Below are positions 35,461 to 46,938 of a stretch of 64,000 nt of DNA, in pieces (position 1 is the first letter of the stretch; each line of letters opens with the position of its first letter). The position numbers and the translations under genes are program-made. Location: the NCBI GenBank assembly GCA_026545225.1, contig CM048852.1, forward strand, positions 55,993,146 through 56,057,145, read 5' to 3'. The stretch comes from Cornus controversa (Eukaryota > Streptophyta > Magnoliopsida > Cornales > Cornaceae). The notes below the pieces were generated by a model. It was not told the DNA's origin, did not search any database, and saw nothing but the letters and a program-made list of their open reading frames with translations.

Positions 35461-36805
35461 ATGCTGAGTTTGGTACATTGGAATGGAATAAAATGTACCT
35501 GAGAATGGAATGAGAATGGAATAAAATGGAATAATCATTCTCACTCTATTGTTTTAAATCAAATTCTCTAAAATACCTATTCTAGTGACAAATAAATGAA
35601 ACAAAAAAATGTGTGGTGGTGAAAAAATGTGGTAATGTGAAGGTGGTGGGGTGGCGGTGGAGGTGGTGGGGGTGGAGATGGTGGTGGAGGAAGGTGGTGA
35701 TGTGGAGGTGGTGGTGTGGTGGCGATGTGGAAGTGGTGGAATGGGGGTGGCAGAAGGTGGAGGTGGTTTGGTGGGGCTGGTGGTGGCGATGTGGAGGTGG
35801 TGTTAGTGATGTGGTGGAGGAAGGTGTGGTGGTGGTGGAGGTGGTGGCGATGCGATGTGGCAGTGACGACGACAGTGGTAGTAGAGGAAGGTGGCGATAT
35901 GGAGGTGGTGGTGTGGTGGAGTAAGAAAGTGGTGATGTGGAGGTGGTGGTGTGGTGGTAGAAGAAGGTGGCGATGTGAAAGTGGTGGAGTGGAGGTGGCG
36001 GTGGGGGTGGAGCGGTGGGGCTAGTGGTGGCAATATGGAGGTGGAGCGGTGGGGCTAGTGGTGGCAATATGGAGGTGGTGCCAGTGGTGTGGTGGCGGTG
36101 GTGGTGAAGGAAGGTGGTAGTGGCGGTGGAGGTGGTGGCGATGCGATGTGGCGGCAAGACGAGGATGGTGGTGGTGGTGGTGGTGGTGGTGGTGTGGTGG
36201 AGTAGGAAGGTAGCGATGTGAAGGTGGTGGGGGTGGAGGCGACATTGGTGGCAGAGCTAGTGGTAGTGGTGGAATTGGTGGTGGTGGAGGTGAAGGATTT
36301 TTTGATAATATAAATTTTTGTTTTAATCTTATTAGAAATGGAATGCTCATTTCATAAGTTTAGCTATGGAATAAATTTTCATTCCAAAGGAATGACTACT
36401 CCCACCTTAGAGCAATCGGACCTGTGAAAGTAACATCTTTTACTAATATACATGGGCTTCTGAGAGGATTCTTTAATCAACCAAAACCTGCAACAGAGTC
36501 CAACACTACCACTTACAAGTTGAGAGATGTTCCATTCCCAATGGCAGAAGAAAAGGATGCAAACTGGAAGGACTTGGACAAGATATTCTTCACTTGGACA
36601 GGAGATGCAGCGCGCTTAGCGTCGGAAAGATCCCTCTACATGGGTGTGCTATAAAACTAGGATAAGAACTGAACTAAACGGAGCCGAGCCTTAACCAAGC
36701 CCTCTTAGAAGCGCGTTAGCTATTCCGTCAGCTTCTTGTTGAGATTATCAAACAAAGGAATGGTTGAAATGGGCATTCCATTCATACGTATCAAACATAA
36801 CATAA
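35461..36805. mobile_element. GGT-rich non-autonomous element, copy 2, with foreign insert
   Basis: The left end GAGTTTGGTACATTGGAATGG pairs loosely with the right end, whose reverse strand reads ATGTTATGTTTGATACGTATG. The core, about 35610-36290, is a long imperfect GGTGG/GGCGG minisatellite. The text before and after the core matches copy 1 (31931-32503): GTGTGGTGGT at the start, a tttttt(g)gataatat block and tagctatggaat(a/g)aatttt at the end. Between CTCCCACCTTAG (36410) and TATCAAACAA (about 36746) lies a segment absent from copy 1 with an open frame. Confidence 0.5.
36411..36745 (+). pseudogene. Unrecognised coding-like segment inside the GGT-rich element
   Basis: An open reading frame runs from at least 36424 to a stop at 36652. 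The translation includes LLRGFFNQPKPATESN, KLRDVPFPMAEEKDANWKD and TWTGDAARLASERSLYMGVL. Its composition is protein-like, and unlike the surrounding AT or GGT repeats. I do not recognise the family. It interrupts the right arm of a transposon-like element relative to copy 1, so the simplest view is a captured gene fragment, without its own start context. A function cannot be given. Confidence 0.4.
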
Positions 36806-38305
36806 AGGTTTAATTCTTATTATTTCCAAAGATAAACAAATTAAGAGTGGCTGGAGCGGCAAATAACTAATAGAAGTAATAATAAAAAAGAAAAAGAATT
36901 AGGATGACCCAGATTGGTAAGTACTAATAAGATGCACAAGAAAATGAGGAGTATACACATTCATTTGACGCTATAGTTATTTAAGCCCACACATTTTGCC
37001 TTGAAAAGTAAAGAATATGCTAGTTAGGTATAGCTTTGGGGGAGGAATTAACAATAAAAAAATAAAAAATAGTCAAATTTTCTGCTTAACGTTGCACGAA
37101 AAAATAATTTAATAATAAGAAATAAAAAATTCAGTCACTATTCGATCTTCTCTCTCCAGAGGTACAATAATGGCTTCCATTCTTTATCATTCATGTTAAA
37201 AAAACCAAATCATTGACATTGTTTGGCTTGGTGGGCTCATCCTCTCCCAGTGCCACTAAAGAAGGAGCTTTTAGACCAGCGTTATTGATCTACTCTCTTT
37301 TTCTCTATTAAAAACTAAGCTCGTGGTTTCCAATTCTCTTCTCTTTGGAGTTCAAATAATATAGTACATTGTTATGATTATGACCCGAAAAGAAGAATCA
37401 ACCTTATTTTTTAAATAATTCTTCGAGAATTCGAACCTTCTTCTAAACAATTCTTTCAAACTTTATCAACGTCGTTATTAAATCTTTTGAAAAAAGACAC
37501 CGTTAATGTTTGAATTTTCAAAGAGTTGTTTAGAAAGATAATTTTATACTGGTTCGCAATCATAAGCATAGTTCCTTATTGTGTTCTTACTAGTATGAGA
37601 CACTAATATTATTATAGATGCACGTAGATAATATATATTTTTTTCGGTAAATATAAACGTAGATGACATATGCGTGCATATATAATTCAATGTGGTTTGC
37701 TTGATTTTATATTAATTTCTTTTTCTTTTTAATTGTTACGGACGTTGAACAGAAAATAAATGTTGAAGAAATTTGATAGAATTCTTGTGCTCTTCTAATC
37801 CTGACTACCAATTATTTATTTTAAATTATTTAGAAATTATGGAATTAGCTGTTTGGTTGCTTTGAAAATGAAGCAAAGAAAAGAAATTAAAATTTGAGAT
37901 ACTGATTGCATTCATTAATAGTACCCAATAGAACAAACTAATGACCTAAAAAAAATAATACTGAGCATAAAACAACTGTGGCTAAGTTTTAGACACGTAA
38001 CTTGTTTTATAACGGGTTGAAACAAGAAAAAATTTCAACATATAAAAGTGGGTATACAGCACTATTCAGAAAAGCATTAATAAACATTCATGTCTCTATC
38101 AAGTTCCATCAGCTTTTTGGATTTCTTGACATAACAAGCTAACTTCCCTTCAAGAAAATAGCACCCCTGTATCAAGTTCCCTGACCATAACGTTAAATGG
38201 TGGGTCCATATGTGGCAACATTTCATTGGTCCATCTAACCCAATCTAGAAAGGGCGGCAATTGGAAAGTTAGATTACGACTCTTGTGTACCCCCACCGTG
38301 ATTAA

Positions 38306-38735
38306 GGGTCAGTTTGGTAGAAAAAAATTGAAAAGAAAGCTCTCGACGGAATATGATTTTATGTGTTTAGTATGAAATTTTTAATAGAAAGAAAAGGAAA
38401 TGAAAGTATTTAATAATATCTTTTGTTATCCTTCTAAAAATGAGAAAAAATAAAAAAAAAATGAATGAAATGCTACATTTTTTAATGAAATTTTATTAAT
38501 ACCAACTTTGTCCTTATTTTCATAAAAGTTAAAATTTATTCTTTTAAATATAAAAGAGCATAATGGTAACATTTTTAAATTGTTTCCTTTTTTTTCTTTT
38601 CCTAAATATGTTAATTATCTTTTTCTTTCTTTGTTTTTAGTAATAAACTAAACATGATAAAACTATCATTTTCTTTTTCTTTCTTTTCTCTCATTAGTAA
38701 TATTTTATTTTTCTATTCTACCAAACATAGTCTAA
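38306..38735. mobile_element. Possible hAT-like MITE
   Basis: The left text AGGGTCAGTTTGGTAG and the right text CTACCAAACATAGTCTA form short imperfect inverted ends around an A/T-rich core full of GAAAAG/CTTTTC motifs. No target duplication was confirmed. Confidence 0.4.
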
Positions 38736-39366
38736 AGAATAGATATTCAAAGAGTGAGTTGTACACACCACTTCATTCATATGTCCCGCCAGTAAAAATG
38801 CTATTATTCAGCGAAAATATTCCACTTACAAATGAATATCTACTCCGATTAAAGAAAACCATTTTTCAAGCCACTGATTGTGTATCTCTCTCTCTCAAAG
38901 GTGCCTCATAGTCTCCTTTCTTTTCCAGTCAAGTTGAAATAATCTAATCATTGTCAACCTTTTCAAAGATTCTGATTTTTTACTTAAAATTTTTGTTTTT
39001 ATTTTATTTTTATAAATTACAGAGAAGTTTTACCTAATTACATTCATATTGAAAATTTTACAAATTTACTCTCACCCTCTGTCAATTGTCGTACTAATGT
39101 TCCACTAACTGAGTAACATTTCGTGCATTTTTACTTGCCCTCAACTTATAATGGTTAATTACTAAAATATCTCTAATTTTAATATAATATTAAATAAAAA
39201 AACACTACACGTTTTGTTTTCCTTTTTTTTCTCTCCATCACGGCCCCCTCTGCATCACCTCCACTGCCGTGCGCTCTCTCTCCACCGCCCCATATCTTCA
39301 CCCACCACTCTCTCTCTCTACACTCTCTCTCTCTCTTGTCCAGCTCCTTCCACCAGAACACACACT

Positions 39367-39580
39367 AAGGTTCTGTTTGAATTGACTTTTGAAAAGCAGT
39401 TTTTGACTTTTTAAGTTCAAAAGTCGTTTTGGAAAGTGTTTGGATTGGCAAGGCAGAAAAGCTTCGGAGTCCAAAAAGAGCGTTTAAAAGAAGCTGGGGT
39501 ACCAACTTCCTGATTTAGCTTCTGCTTCTCTTTTTCTTCTGCGTAAAAACCGAAGCAAAAATTCTGCCAAAGAGGGCCTA
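39367..39580. mobile_element. Possible hAT-like MITE
   Basis: Left end TAAGGTTCTGTTTGAATT; the right end on the reverse strand is TAGGCCCTCTTTGGCAGAAT. The interior has AAGCAG...CTGCTT inverted motifs. The flanks acacacac and acagacat are only a 6-of-8 match, so the call is tentative. Confidence 0.4.
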
Positions 39581-41655
39581 ACAGACATACATACACACAC
39601 AGCACACATGGATCTAAAATCATCAAAAAATTCAGTGGTGCTTCACCCGTATCCACCACCATGCTTCGCCGAGACATTCTCCTCCAATTTCACATACGCC
39701 CTCACGCCACCCCCGTGCTCCGCAGTGAAAGAACACGGGAGTTTTTGGCCTCCATTGAAGTAGAGAGTCGAACTCAAGATTGATGGTGATAACAGTCTCG
39801 ACTCTCACCGTCATCGTCTTTTTGTTTGTGAAATTAGTGTTGAATCAACCCCAATTTGTGTGTTTGATTTGAGCAATAGATATATACATGTGTGTTTGAT
39901 TTGAGCAATAGATATATACATGTGTGTTTGATTTGAGTTATGAAACCCACCTAAACTTGATTTAAACCCACTTAATCAAACCACTGATTTGTACAAATTT
40001 GTTAGATATATGTGTGTGTCTTTGATTTGGTTAGGTTCTAACGGGTTAGTGATATGCATTTATATATATGCGTGTATATTACATTCATAGTGGAGATGCC
40101 CACTGATTTGTACAGATTCGTTAGACATATATGTGTAGGTGTGAATGTATCTTTGTTTGTTTGATTTGGTGCTATCGTGCTGGGTGCTGGGTGCTGGGTT
40201 TGGTGTATGCATTTTTATATATGTATTATGTATATTGTATATACAGTGAAGATGGTGGTGGTGACTGGTGAGAGAGAAGCAAAGGCCAATGTGTTGGTCG
40301 CAATGGAGATTTTAATTGTTTCTTATGGCCATTTTAGTAATTTTGCTGCATAGGAGAGTAGTTTTGGCATTGTGATTTTTTATTTTAATGGGTGTAACAG
40401 TTAACAGTCGAGGCAAAGGATTCAAAGTAAAGTCAGCATCAAAGAAGATTAACATCATATTTTTAAAACTGGTAATTACCTTAAATCTTAGGAGATGTAA
40501 GAGTAATTTACAATTATTTTTTTTAGATAATAAATTTCAAATTGCAAGTCCCAAGTTCTAGCCTACTAGAGTTTATATTTGTCCAAAGTAAAATGAATAT
40601 TTATTTTTAGTGTTCCCATTGCTGTTGCATTTCATATGTATATAGGCAAATACATTTATTTTGTGTGTGATTATATATATATGAATTTGCAGCTTGATTG
40701 TGGTATATAGGATTCTTTATTTTATTTTTTTCCCCCACAAAATATTGGTTGTGTATATTTGTGTAGGTTATACAAAATTTTGAAGTGTTGGATGCTTCAT
40801 AGTGAATTGCTTTACATCACTGTCTTTTGTTTTTGCAATAGTACTGTTTGGCCTCTGTGTTTAGATGGCACTTGTTTGTGGGGGACCTCTTATTAGATGG
40901 GTGGCCAATTCTGTGATCATCTCAAGGCTAACTTTTTAGTATGCTATCACATGTTTTTCTTAAGCTTTCAATATGGTGTTGCTGTGCATATTACTATTAT
41001 TTTTTATGTCAAAGGCAAATTAGAAAAGAAACACTTACAATCTAGACAAGTTTATTCTTGATGCCCTATAATTTATAGGTTTAATGTTCTAATCAAAAGA
41101 TAAAAGCAAAGTTTATTCTTGCTTCCCAGATATGAACTTGACAATTTCCAACAATTTTGGCCAACATAAATTGGTTGTTTCCATAGAAAATGCGATTCTA
41201 AAAGAAAATGTATATTTTGACACTATTACAGTATTACCCATTTACAATTATTTTTTTCCTGATGCAAAAAAAAGTCACTAAGTACCCTGTATTTGTGAGA
41301 TGTGACTCTCTCAAGTTTGTTAAACCTTAATTTGCACCAAGTACTAAACCCAGTAAACAGACAAGTCACCAAGTACCATTAATTGTCTCTTCCTACATAC
41401 GTTCCATATGTCAAACCATGTTGGAGAAGAAGAGACAGTAAAAGTAATATTATTTTGCAAGTAATCCAAACACCTGCTGTACCATGTGAGTTAAGAGTCA
41501 AAAATGTGCTGAAACTACAAACTCTATTCACACTCACCAGCTAAGTCTGGAAGTTACAAAAAAGTTCAGAAGACACTTTGTAACAGTGAAAAAGCTCAGA
41601 AGAAACTTTGAAACCATTCATTAACAATTTTCATCATGTCTTCTTCAAGCATTAA

Positions 41656-42974
41656 TTACAATGTCAAATTCTTCAACCTGTGAAGTCCCACAAGTTCATC
41701 AGCAACCTGGTTTAGTAGCTGGTCAAAGATATGATGCTCAAACCCAATACAAATCTCTTCAAAATCTTCAAAATTGAACACTGCCTGAGTTACCCAATTG
41801 GAATCTTCCATATTTTCCTCTGCCAACCTGCAAATTTGAACCAACATTTTAGTGCAACACTCGGTTTCTTGAGTCTTCACTGGCTTGTCAGCTTTGTGAC
41901 TGAGCATTCTTAGTTCTTGATCTTCATCAGTATTCAAAGTATGAAAGATTTTTGAACTTGGGTAATCAAAGTTGGTAATTTTTGATGAAGTCTTCGCCCT
42001 TGAATTGACACCCATTTGCCCTGAAGATTCTGCTAGAAGCATACAAAAAAAACCATAAATTTAGCCCATCATAAGATTGTTAAATTTGAACAACAAATAT
42101 CAAACTCATAAAACAAACCTGATATAGGAGGAGCTTCAAAAATTGAAACTGGACTTGAGTTGACTGAGTTACAGTGAGGGTTTACTTTCTGAGCCACATT
42201 TTGATTCTTCTTTTTCTTTGTAAAGCTTGATTCAATCAATGGTTCTTCGGGTTTTGTCGTCTTTGCCGGACTTCTAGACTTCAGAGTTGAAGGTGGTTTT
42301 CTATAACCATCCTTGTTATGAGGCACAACATTGCTAACCTCTGAAGAAGTTTCAGCAGAGACTCTCTTTCGTTTGTCCATTCCCTTACAAACCTTCTTCT
42401 TGTTCTTGTTATCTCTATTATCATTCCTCTCCTTCACAAACACTCTCTCTCTTGTGTTCTCTCTGTTTTTACTTCTCTCTGCCTTCTTGAACTTCATTTC
42501 TTCAATACCCTTATCCAAGTTTTTCTCATTTACCCTCCTTTCATTGGCTTTGCCCAATGCTTTCTCAAAGCACAGAACAAAGAAATCAGGACTTTGTTGA
42601 TTGATAAACGTGGGGGTTTCGCGAAACGAGACCGATGTTCTAACCTGGCGATGCTGGGCGGCTTGTGTTGGATCGAATTCTGGCATGTAATCAGTGAAAT
42701 TCACTGATCTGCTTCGCAGAATTGATTCAAGAGTTGTCTGTTTTGGGACCCAATTGATGTCTGGCAAGGAGTCTAGACCCATAAGTCTTGCCACTATTCC
42801 TGGGGTGGCTTGAGCCTTAGCCTCAGTTTTGGAGTCTGTTTCTGGCAAATTGAACTTGGTTGAGTCTGATTCGGGGATGTGATCAGAAGGATAGGTTGGG
42901 AGACTACCAGTGCATAGGAGCCTCCGTAGGACGCCTGAGAAACACTTGGAGGTGTCATCTTGAGAATTGTTCAT
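41656..42974 (-). CDS. TRM/LONGIFOLIA-like protein (DUF3741 motif)
   Basis: Two exons, 42119-42974 and 41656-42032, joined in phase 1 across an 86-bp GT-AG intron, give 410 aa. The chosen ATG precedes NNSQDDTSKCFSGVLRRLLC; the upstream in-frame extension is (AC)n/leader-like. The key motif VARLMGLDSLP (61-71) is the DUF3741 core of TON1-recruiting-motif proteins. The centre is rich in Lys, Arg, Asn and Ser and has a basic KNKKKVCKGMDKRKR stretch. The C-terminal end (FNFEDFEEICIGFEHHIFDQ) resembles the end of the DUF4378 region. Longer TRM members act with TON1 and protein phosphatase 2A at cortical microtubules to control cell shape and division plane. This one is short, like the TRM28-type, but the exact member is not certain. 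Confidence 0.85.
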
Positions 42975-44835
42975 ATTGTGTGTGTCTGTTTGTGTGTGTG
43001 TGAGAGAGAGAGAGCTACGAAAGGCAGAAAAAAACTTGCAAAATAAAGTGTTCTGGTAGAGAAACAGAAAGTTGGATGGTATCACCAAAATGAGACAAAA
43101 CTCATTAAAAAGTGGTAGCATACATGCTTGTGTCTGAGAGAGACAGAGAAGCCAAAAGGCAACACTAGACAGTGTGTACACACAAAGGAGAGAGAGATAG
43201 AGAGATGATGATGAGTGACAAATGGAGTGGTGAATACTGAGTTTTTAAAGAGAACAGTGGATTAGTTATCAGGAAAAGGAGACACTTAAGTATAGAAGAA
43301 TAGAAAATGGAAGGGATAGAGAGGGATGTGCATGGAGGCAGAATGGTATTCAAAATTGTCAGCTACTCCTAAAACAATTCGGAAATAAAAGGCAGGGAGA
43401 GAGAGAGAGAGAGGGGCCTCGAGTTTGACTGTTGTTGGATATGGATGAGACGGTGGTTGAATCAGGAAGAAGAAACCAAAGGATGAGAGAATCTTTGGTC
43501 CTTGAGTTCACACTACACACAACAAATGAAAGCTGTTCAAATCAAAACAGACTTTAAAAAGTTAAAAACACCTTTTTTCTGTCATTTCAACAGTAATTCA
43601 ATTCAAGTAACGTAAGATTGTGCGAATCTTGCCCCCGAGACCAAAAAAACAATATAGTCAACCACCCACCCAGTAGTAGTACTAGTCTCGTGTATCCAGT
43701 ATCCACTAACTGCAAGAATATGAATGAATAGATTACAATCACTTATTAACTCCTCTCTCCTAAAACAAAATGCTAATTCAAGTCATTCATTCATCATCAA
43801 TACACTTGATAACATTTCATTCGAAAGATTGAATTCTCTGTTCTGAGCTTACACATGTAAATCGTTCACACATGAGTGATCTGAGTCGTTCCTACGTTGC
43901 CAAAACAGAATTTTCAATGGAAAAGCAGCCGTACAAGAACTGCAGGGACAGAGTGGGGTTTCCACTTTGTCTCTCTTTAAATGCGTGAAGAGTGTGAGGA
44001 AGAAAGTTAGTCCGGACAATATGCCTTGTACTGGGTGCAGCCGAAGTTGTTGACTTTTGATACCACTCAATTGAATAAGTAATCTGATCAATCAAAGTGA
44101 TCTCCTGCTTGGTATCTATATGCATCCCCCACCCACTTCCTCTGCATTCAATTTCACTTCTTCACAAGCTCTTGGTCACTTACACTACAGGGTTTGGCTT
44201 CAATCTCTCACAACTACACACCCATTCGCAACTTATAGTACAAAACATGTTATTTGGTTGTAGGAAAATGATAATTCAACCAAGGGTTGGGTGAATCTGA
44301 CCGGTTGAATCCTATCTTTTTTAGATGCATCAAGTGAGACTCATATTTCGATTAAATATTTAATTTTAGATATTATTTTGAATAATGATAAAGGAAGTGA
44401 AAGTTGAACTATCGAACAAGACCTAATCTTAGATATAATTCAACCGAATGAGCCCAACAGAGCATTGTGTTTTTTTTCTCAGTAATTCGGCTTTCGGTGA
44501 GATGATCATTTTACTATTATTTTATACAAAATATTGTTCTCATGTCCAAACCAAACGTTCAAATTGAAGCCAATTTGTTGGTTTTTCTTGTCATTGACAA
44601 ATTACATTTCATTTTATTCCGAATCCAAATAGTTAACATCCTTCACCATTTCCTTTACTTTACTAACAGATGAGATGTTTACTTCACTAACTAACAGATG
44701 AGATGAACCACCTTGATTGCAATTTCTTGGGGGCAAAATTCATAGACTCTCAAGATGTAACATCTTACCTTTACTGACACAATATTGTCGACTTTTTGCT
44801 CTCTTGGACAACAGACATTTTAGAAGGTCACTCAT

Positions 44836-45000
44836 TCTAGTACTATTCAGAGCTAAGCATGTTTAACTGTGGAGTTCTAATGAGTTCACGGCCATCACAG
44901 TTTTAAAACGCATTGTATCATCAAAAGGTGATGAACATATATATAACACTTCACCATGTGATGTGGGATCGTGACACTCGTAACATGCCAATATTGGCCC
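44836..45000 (-). mobile_element. Possible LTR fragment of a short-LTR retroelement
   Basis: On the minus strand it reads GTGTCACGATCCCACATCAC, then a TATA-like tatatatat and GATACAATGCGTTTTAAAAC, a pattern common in short plant LTRs. Termini and target duplication were not found. Confidence 0.35.
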
Positions 45001-45392
45001 ACACCACACCCGCCTATAGAGGTCATCACACAACATCTCCTTCACTGGAAAGGAACATCCACACTCCAAGAAGAGCAAAGTAGCTTTTGAAATTTCCAAT
45101 TTTAAAGGTGATAATTTCCTGATCTTCACTGCCCACATAACAAATGTTCGAAAGTTCCATTAGCTAAACCACATCTTCTGCAGATTGGATCTATGAAAAC
45201 TAGATTTTCCATCACAGCTAATTTATTGTGGTTGCATCTCCATATAAAGTGTTTTTAAGTTTCTCTTCAAGTTAGAAATATCATTTGCTACTGCTATATT
45301 CTTCCCTCCCCATTCTTCCTGGTTCTTACCTTAAAAGAATCTTCCTAGTCACATAATAAGCTTATTTTACGGACAATTTGCTCGTTATCAAA

Positions 45393-45938
45393 TAGGGATG
45401 GCAACGGGTCGGTTATGGGGTGGGGATCCAATGCCCTATCTCCATAACCGTTTGATTTTAAAATTTTCATAACCGCCCCATAACCGGTTATAAATTTCTC
45501 CCTTCACCCCATCCCCGCCCCATAACTGACCTAACCCACCCCTGCCCTAAACCGCCTTATCCCATAATTGGTTAAAATTCATTTAATTCATGAATTTTTA
45601 ACATTCTCCAAACATTAACATTGTGTCTTTTCCAAAATTTTCTTATTTATTTTTGTTGTCATTATTTAAAATAAAGGATTACACAACTTTCAACAAAATC
45701 AAATATTTTGAAATTTAACATTTTTTTAAGCATATATACAAATAAGTAATATAATATAAACAATTAAGTGTAGTATAATTGGAACGGGGCAACCTTGAGC
45801 CATCCCTACTCTAAAACCGACCGAATTTTAAATAACAAAACTCATCCAGTCCCATTTAAATAAATGGGTTCCCAAACCCGCTTTAAATGAGGTGGGGCGG
45901 GGCAGTTCCCACCAGATTGAAAAATTTTGTTACCCCTA
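45393..45938. mobile_element. hAT-like MITE, TAGGGATGGCAA family, copy 2
   Basis: The left end TAGGGATGGCAACGGGTCGG matches copy 1 at 33052. The right end reads TTTTGTTACCCCTA. The 8-bp flanks are ttatcaaa (45385-45392) and gtatcaaa (45939-45946), 7 of 8 identical. An internal GAGCCATCCCTA near 45799 suggests a nested or partial second end. Confidence 0.7.
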
Positions 45939-46938
45939 GTATCAAACAATTAAAGATCTTGGCCCATCAATCTTAAATTTACATTTGCCCAAATTTGACC
46001 CTCCAAATATATTAGTCCAAAATGAAACATTTAGTTAGTTTATATTTGCCCAACCCAAATTATATGAAACATTTAATTACTTTATTTAAGTCCAACTCGA
46101 TATATATCATATTATATAAATTATGTAATATATCATATTATATTGGACAATTGTTATATTACAAGACCTGGAATCAAAGCACAAAGGACAAATATAATTT
46201 GCAACGGTTTAATAAGAGAAAAAGGCATAAGAAAGAATTAAAAAAAAGAAGTGAAAATGACATAGCATTTTGGATGCCAGTGGGTTATGATTTTGATGGT
46301 AGATGTTAGTTCATTATCAAGAATGTGAAATTTGAAAATTCCATGAAAAATATTAGTTAAGAGAGATACTGTCACTAATATTGGTTTGGTCCCCAAAAGG
46401 ACACGATCACATGGGCCTACTCTCTACAACAAAGGTGTGGCGTGAGCTTTTTTTGCTTTCCACTACAAGATAAAATGCCAAAAAACCAACAAATCTACGT
46501 ATCTCCAATATATCTTTGATAGATTCCCTTCATCTTTCACATTGTCCACACAAAATCAAACCGTAAAGAGAAGCATTTAATTCAATTGAATTTCCTCAAT
46601 TCCTTTCTTCTTGTAAATATTTATCTCAGCAATACATGATAGATTTGCTGAAGAGATGATGATTACCTCTTCAGGAAAAATAAATATACAATCTTTCCTT
46701 CACTATTAGACACTAATGTTGAAAATACCTTTAATATATCTTCCTTCTGCCCATGTTTTAGAATAAGCAGCATAATCATTCTATTCTGTCAACCATCTCT
46801 GTCCTCCTTCGCTGTTAGAAATTTGCGTAGCTGAAGAGGGTGTGGTCACTGTTGCAAATCAAGCTTAGATCATTGTGGTTGAGCAATGCCATCCAATTCA
46901 AGTAGCTTCAAGACCTTCCCTTGTACAGATTGACAGCT

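Larger units (their letters stand above)
36806..41655. other. Intergenic, small element remnants
   Basis: Holds two hAT-like remnants described separately. A 33-bp unit containing tgtgtgtttgatttgagcaa is repeated about 2.5 times at 39857-39938. A CT-rich, GC-richer stretch (39220-39360) looks like an untranslated leader, but no gene follows. The part nearest 41655 should be the 3' UTR of the TRM-like gene. Confidence 0.5.
42975..46938. other. Intergenic between TRM-like and FAD genes
   Basis: Includes the leader and promoter of the TRM-like gene (a (CA/GA)n run at 42980-43014, another GA run at 43396-43414), a hAT-like MITE (45393-45938) and an LTR-like piece (44836-45000). The end near 46938 should hold the FAD gene's 3' UTR. 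No gene is supported. Confidence 0.5.

Noticed and set aside
35582..36350. Long His/Pro/Thr-rich or Trp/Gly/Val-rich open frames on both strands
   Set aside because: They are translations of the GGTGG minisatellite core; frames stay open because of repeat composition, not coding.
39000..40520. Possible second Pack-MULE with ends near 39015 and 40505
   Set aside because: Only a loose TAAATTAC/ACCTAATTAC resemblance between ends; no clear inverted repeat or target duplication.
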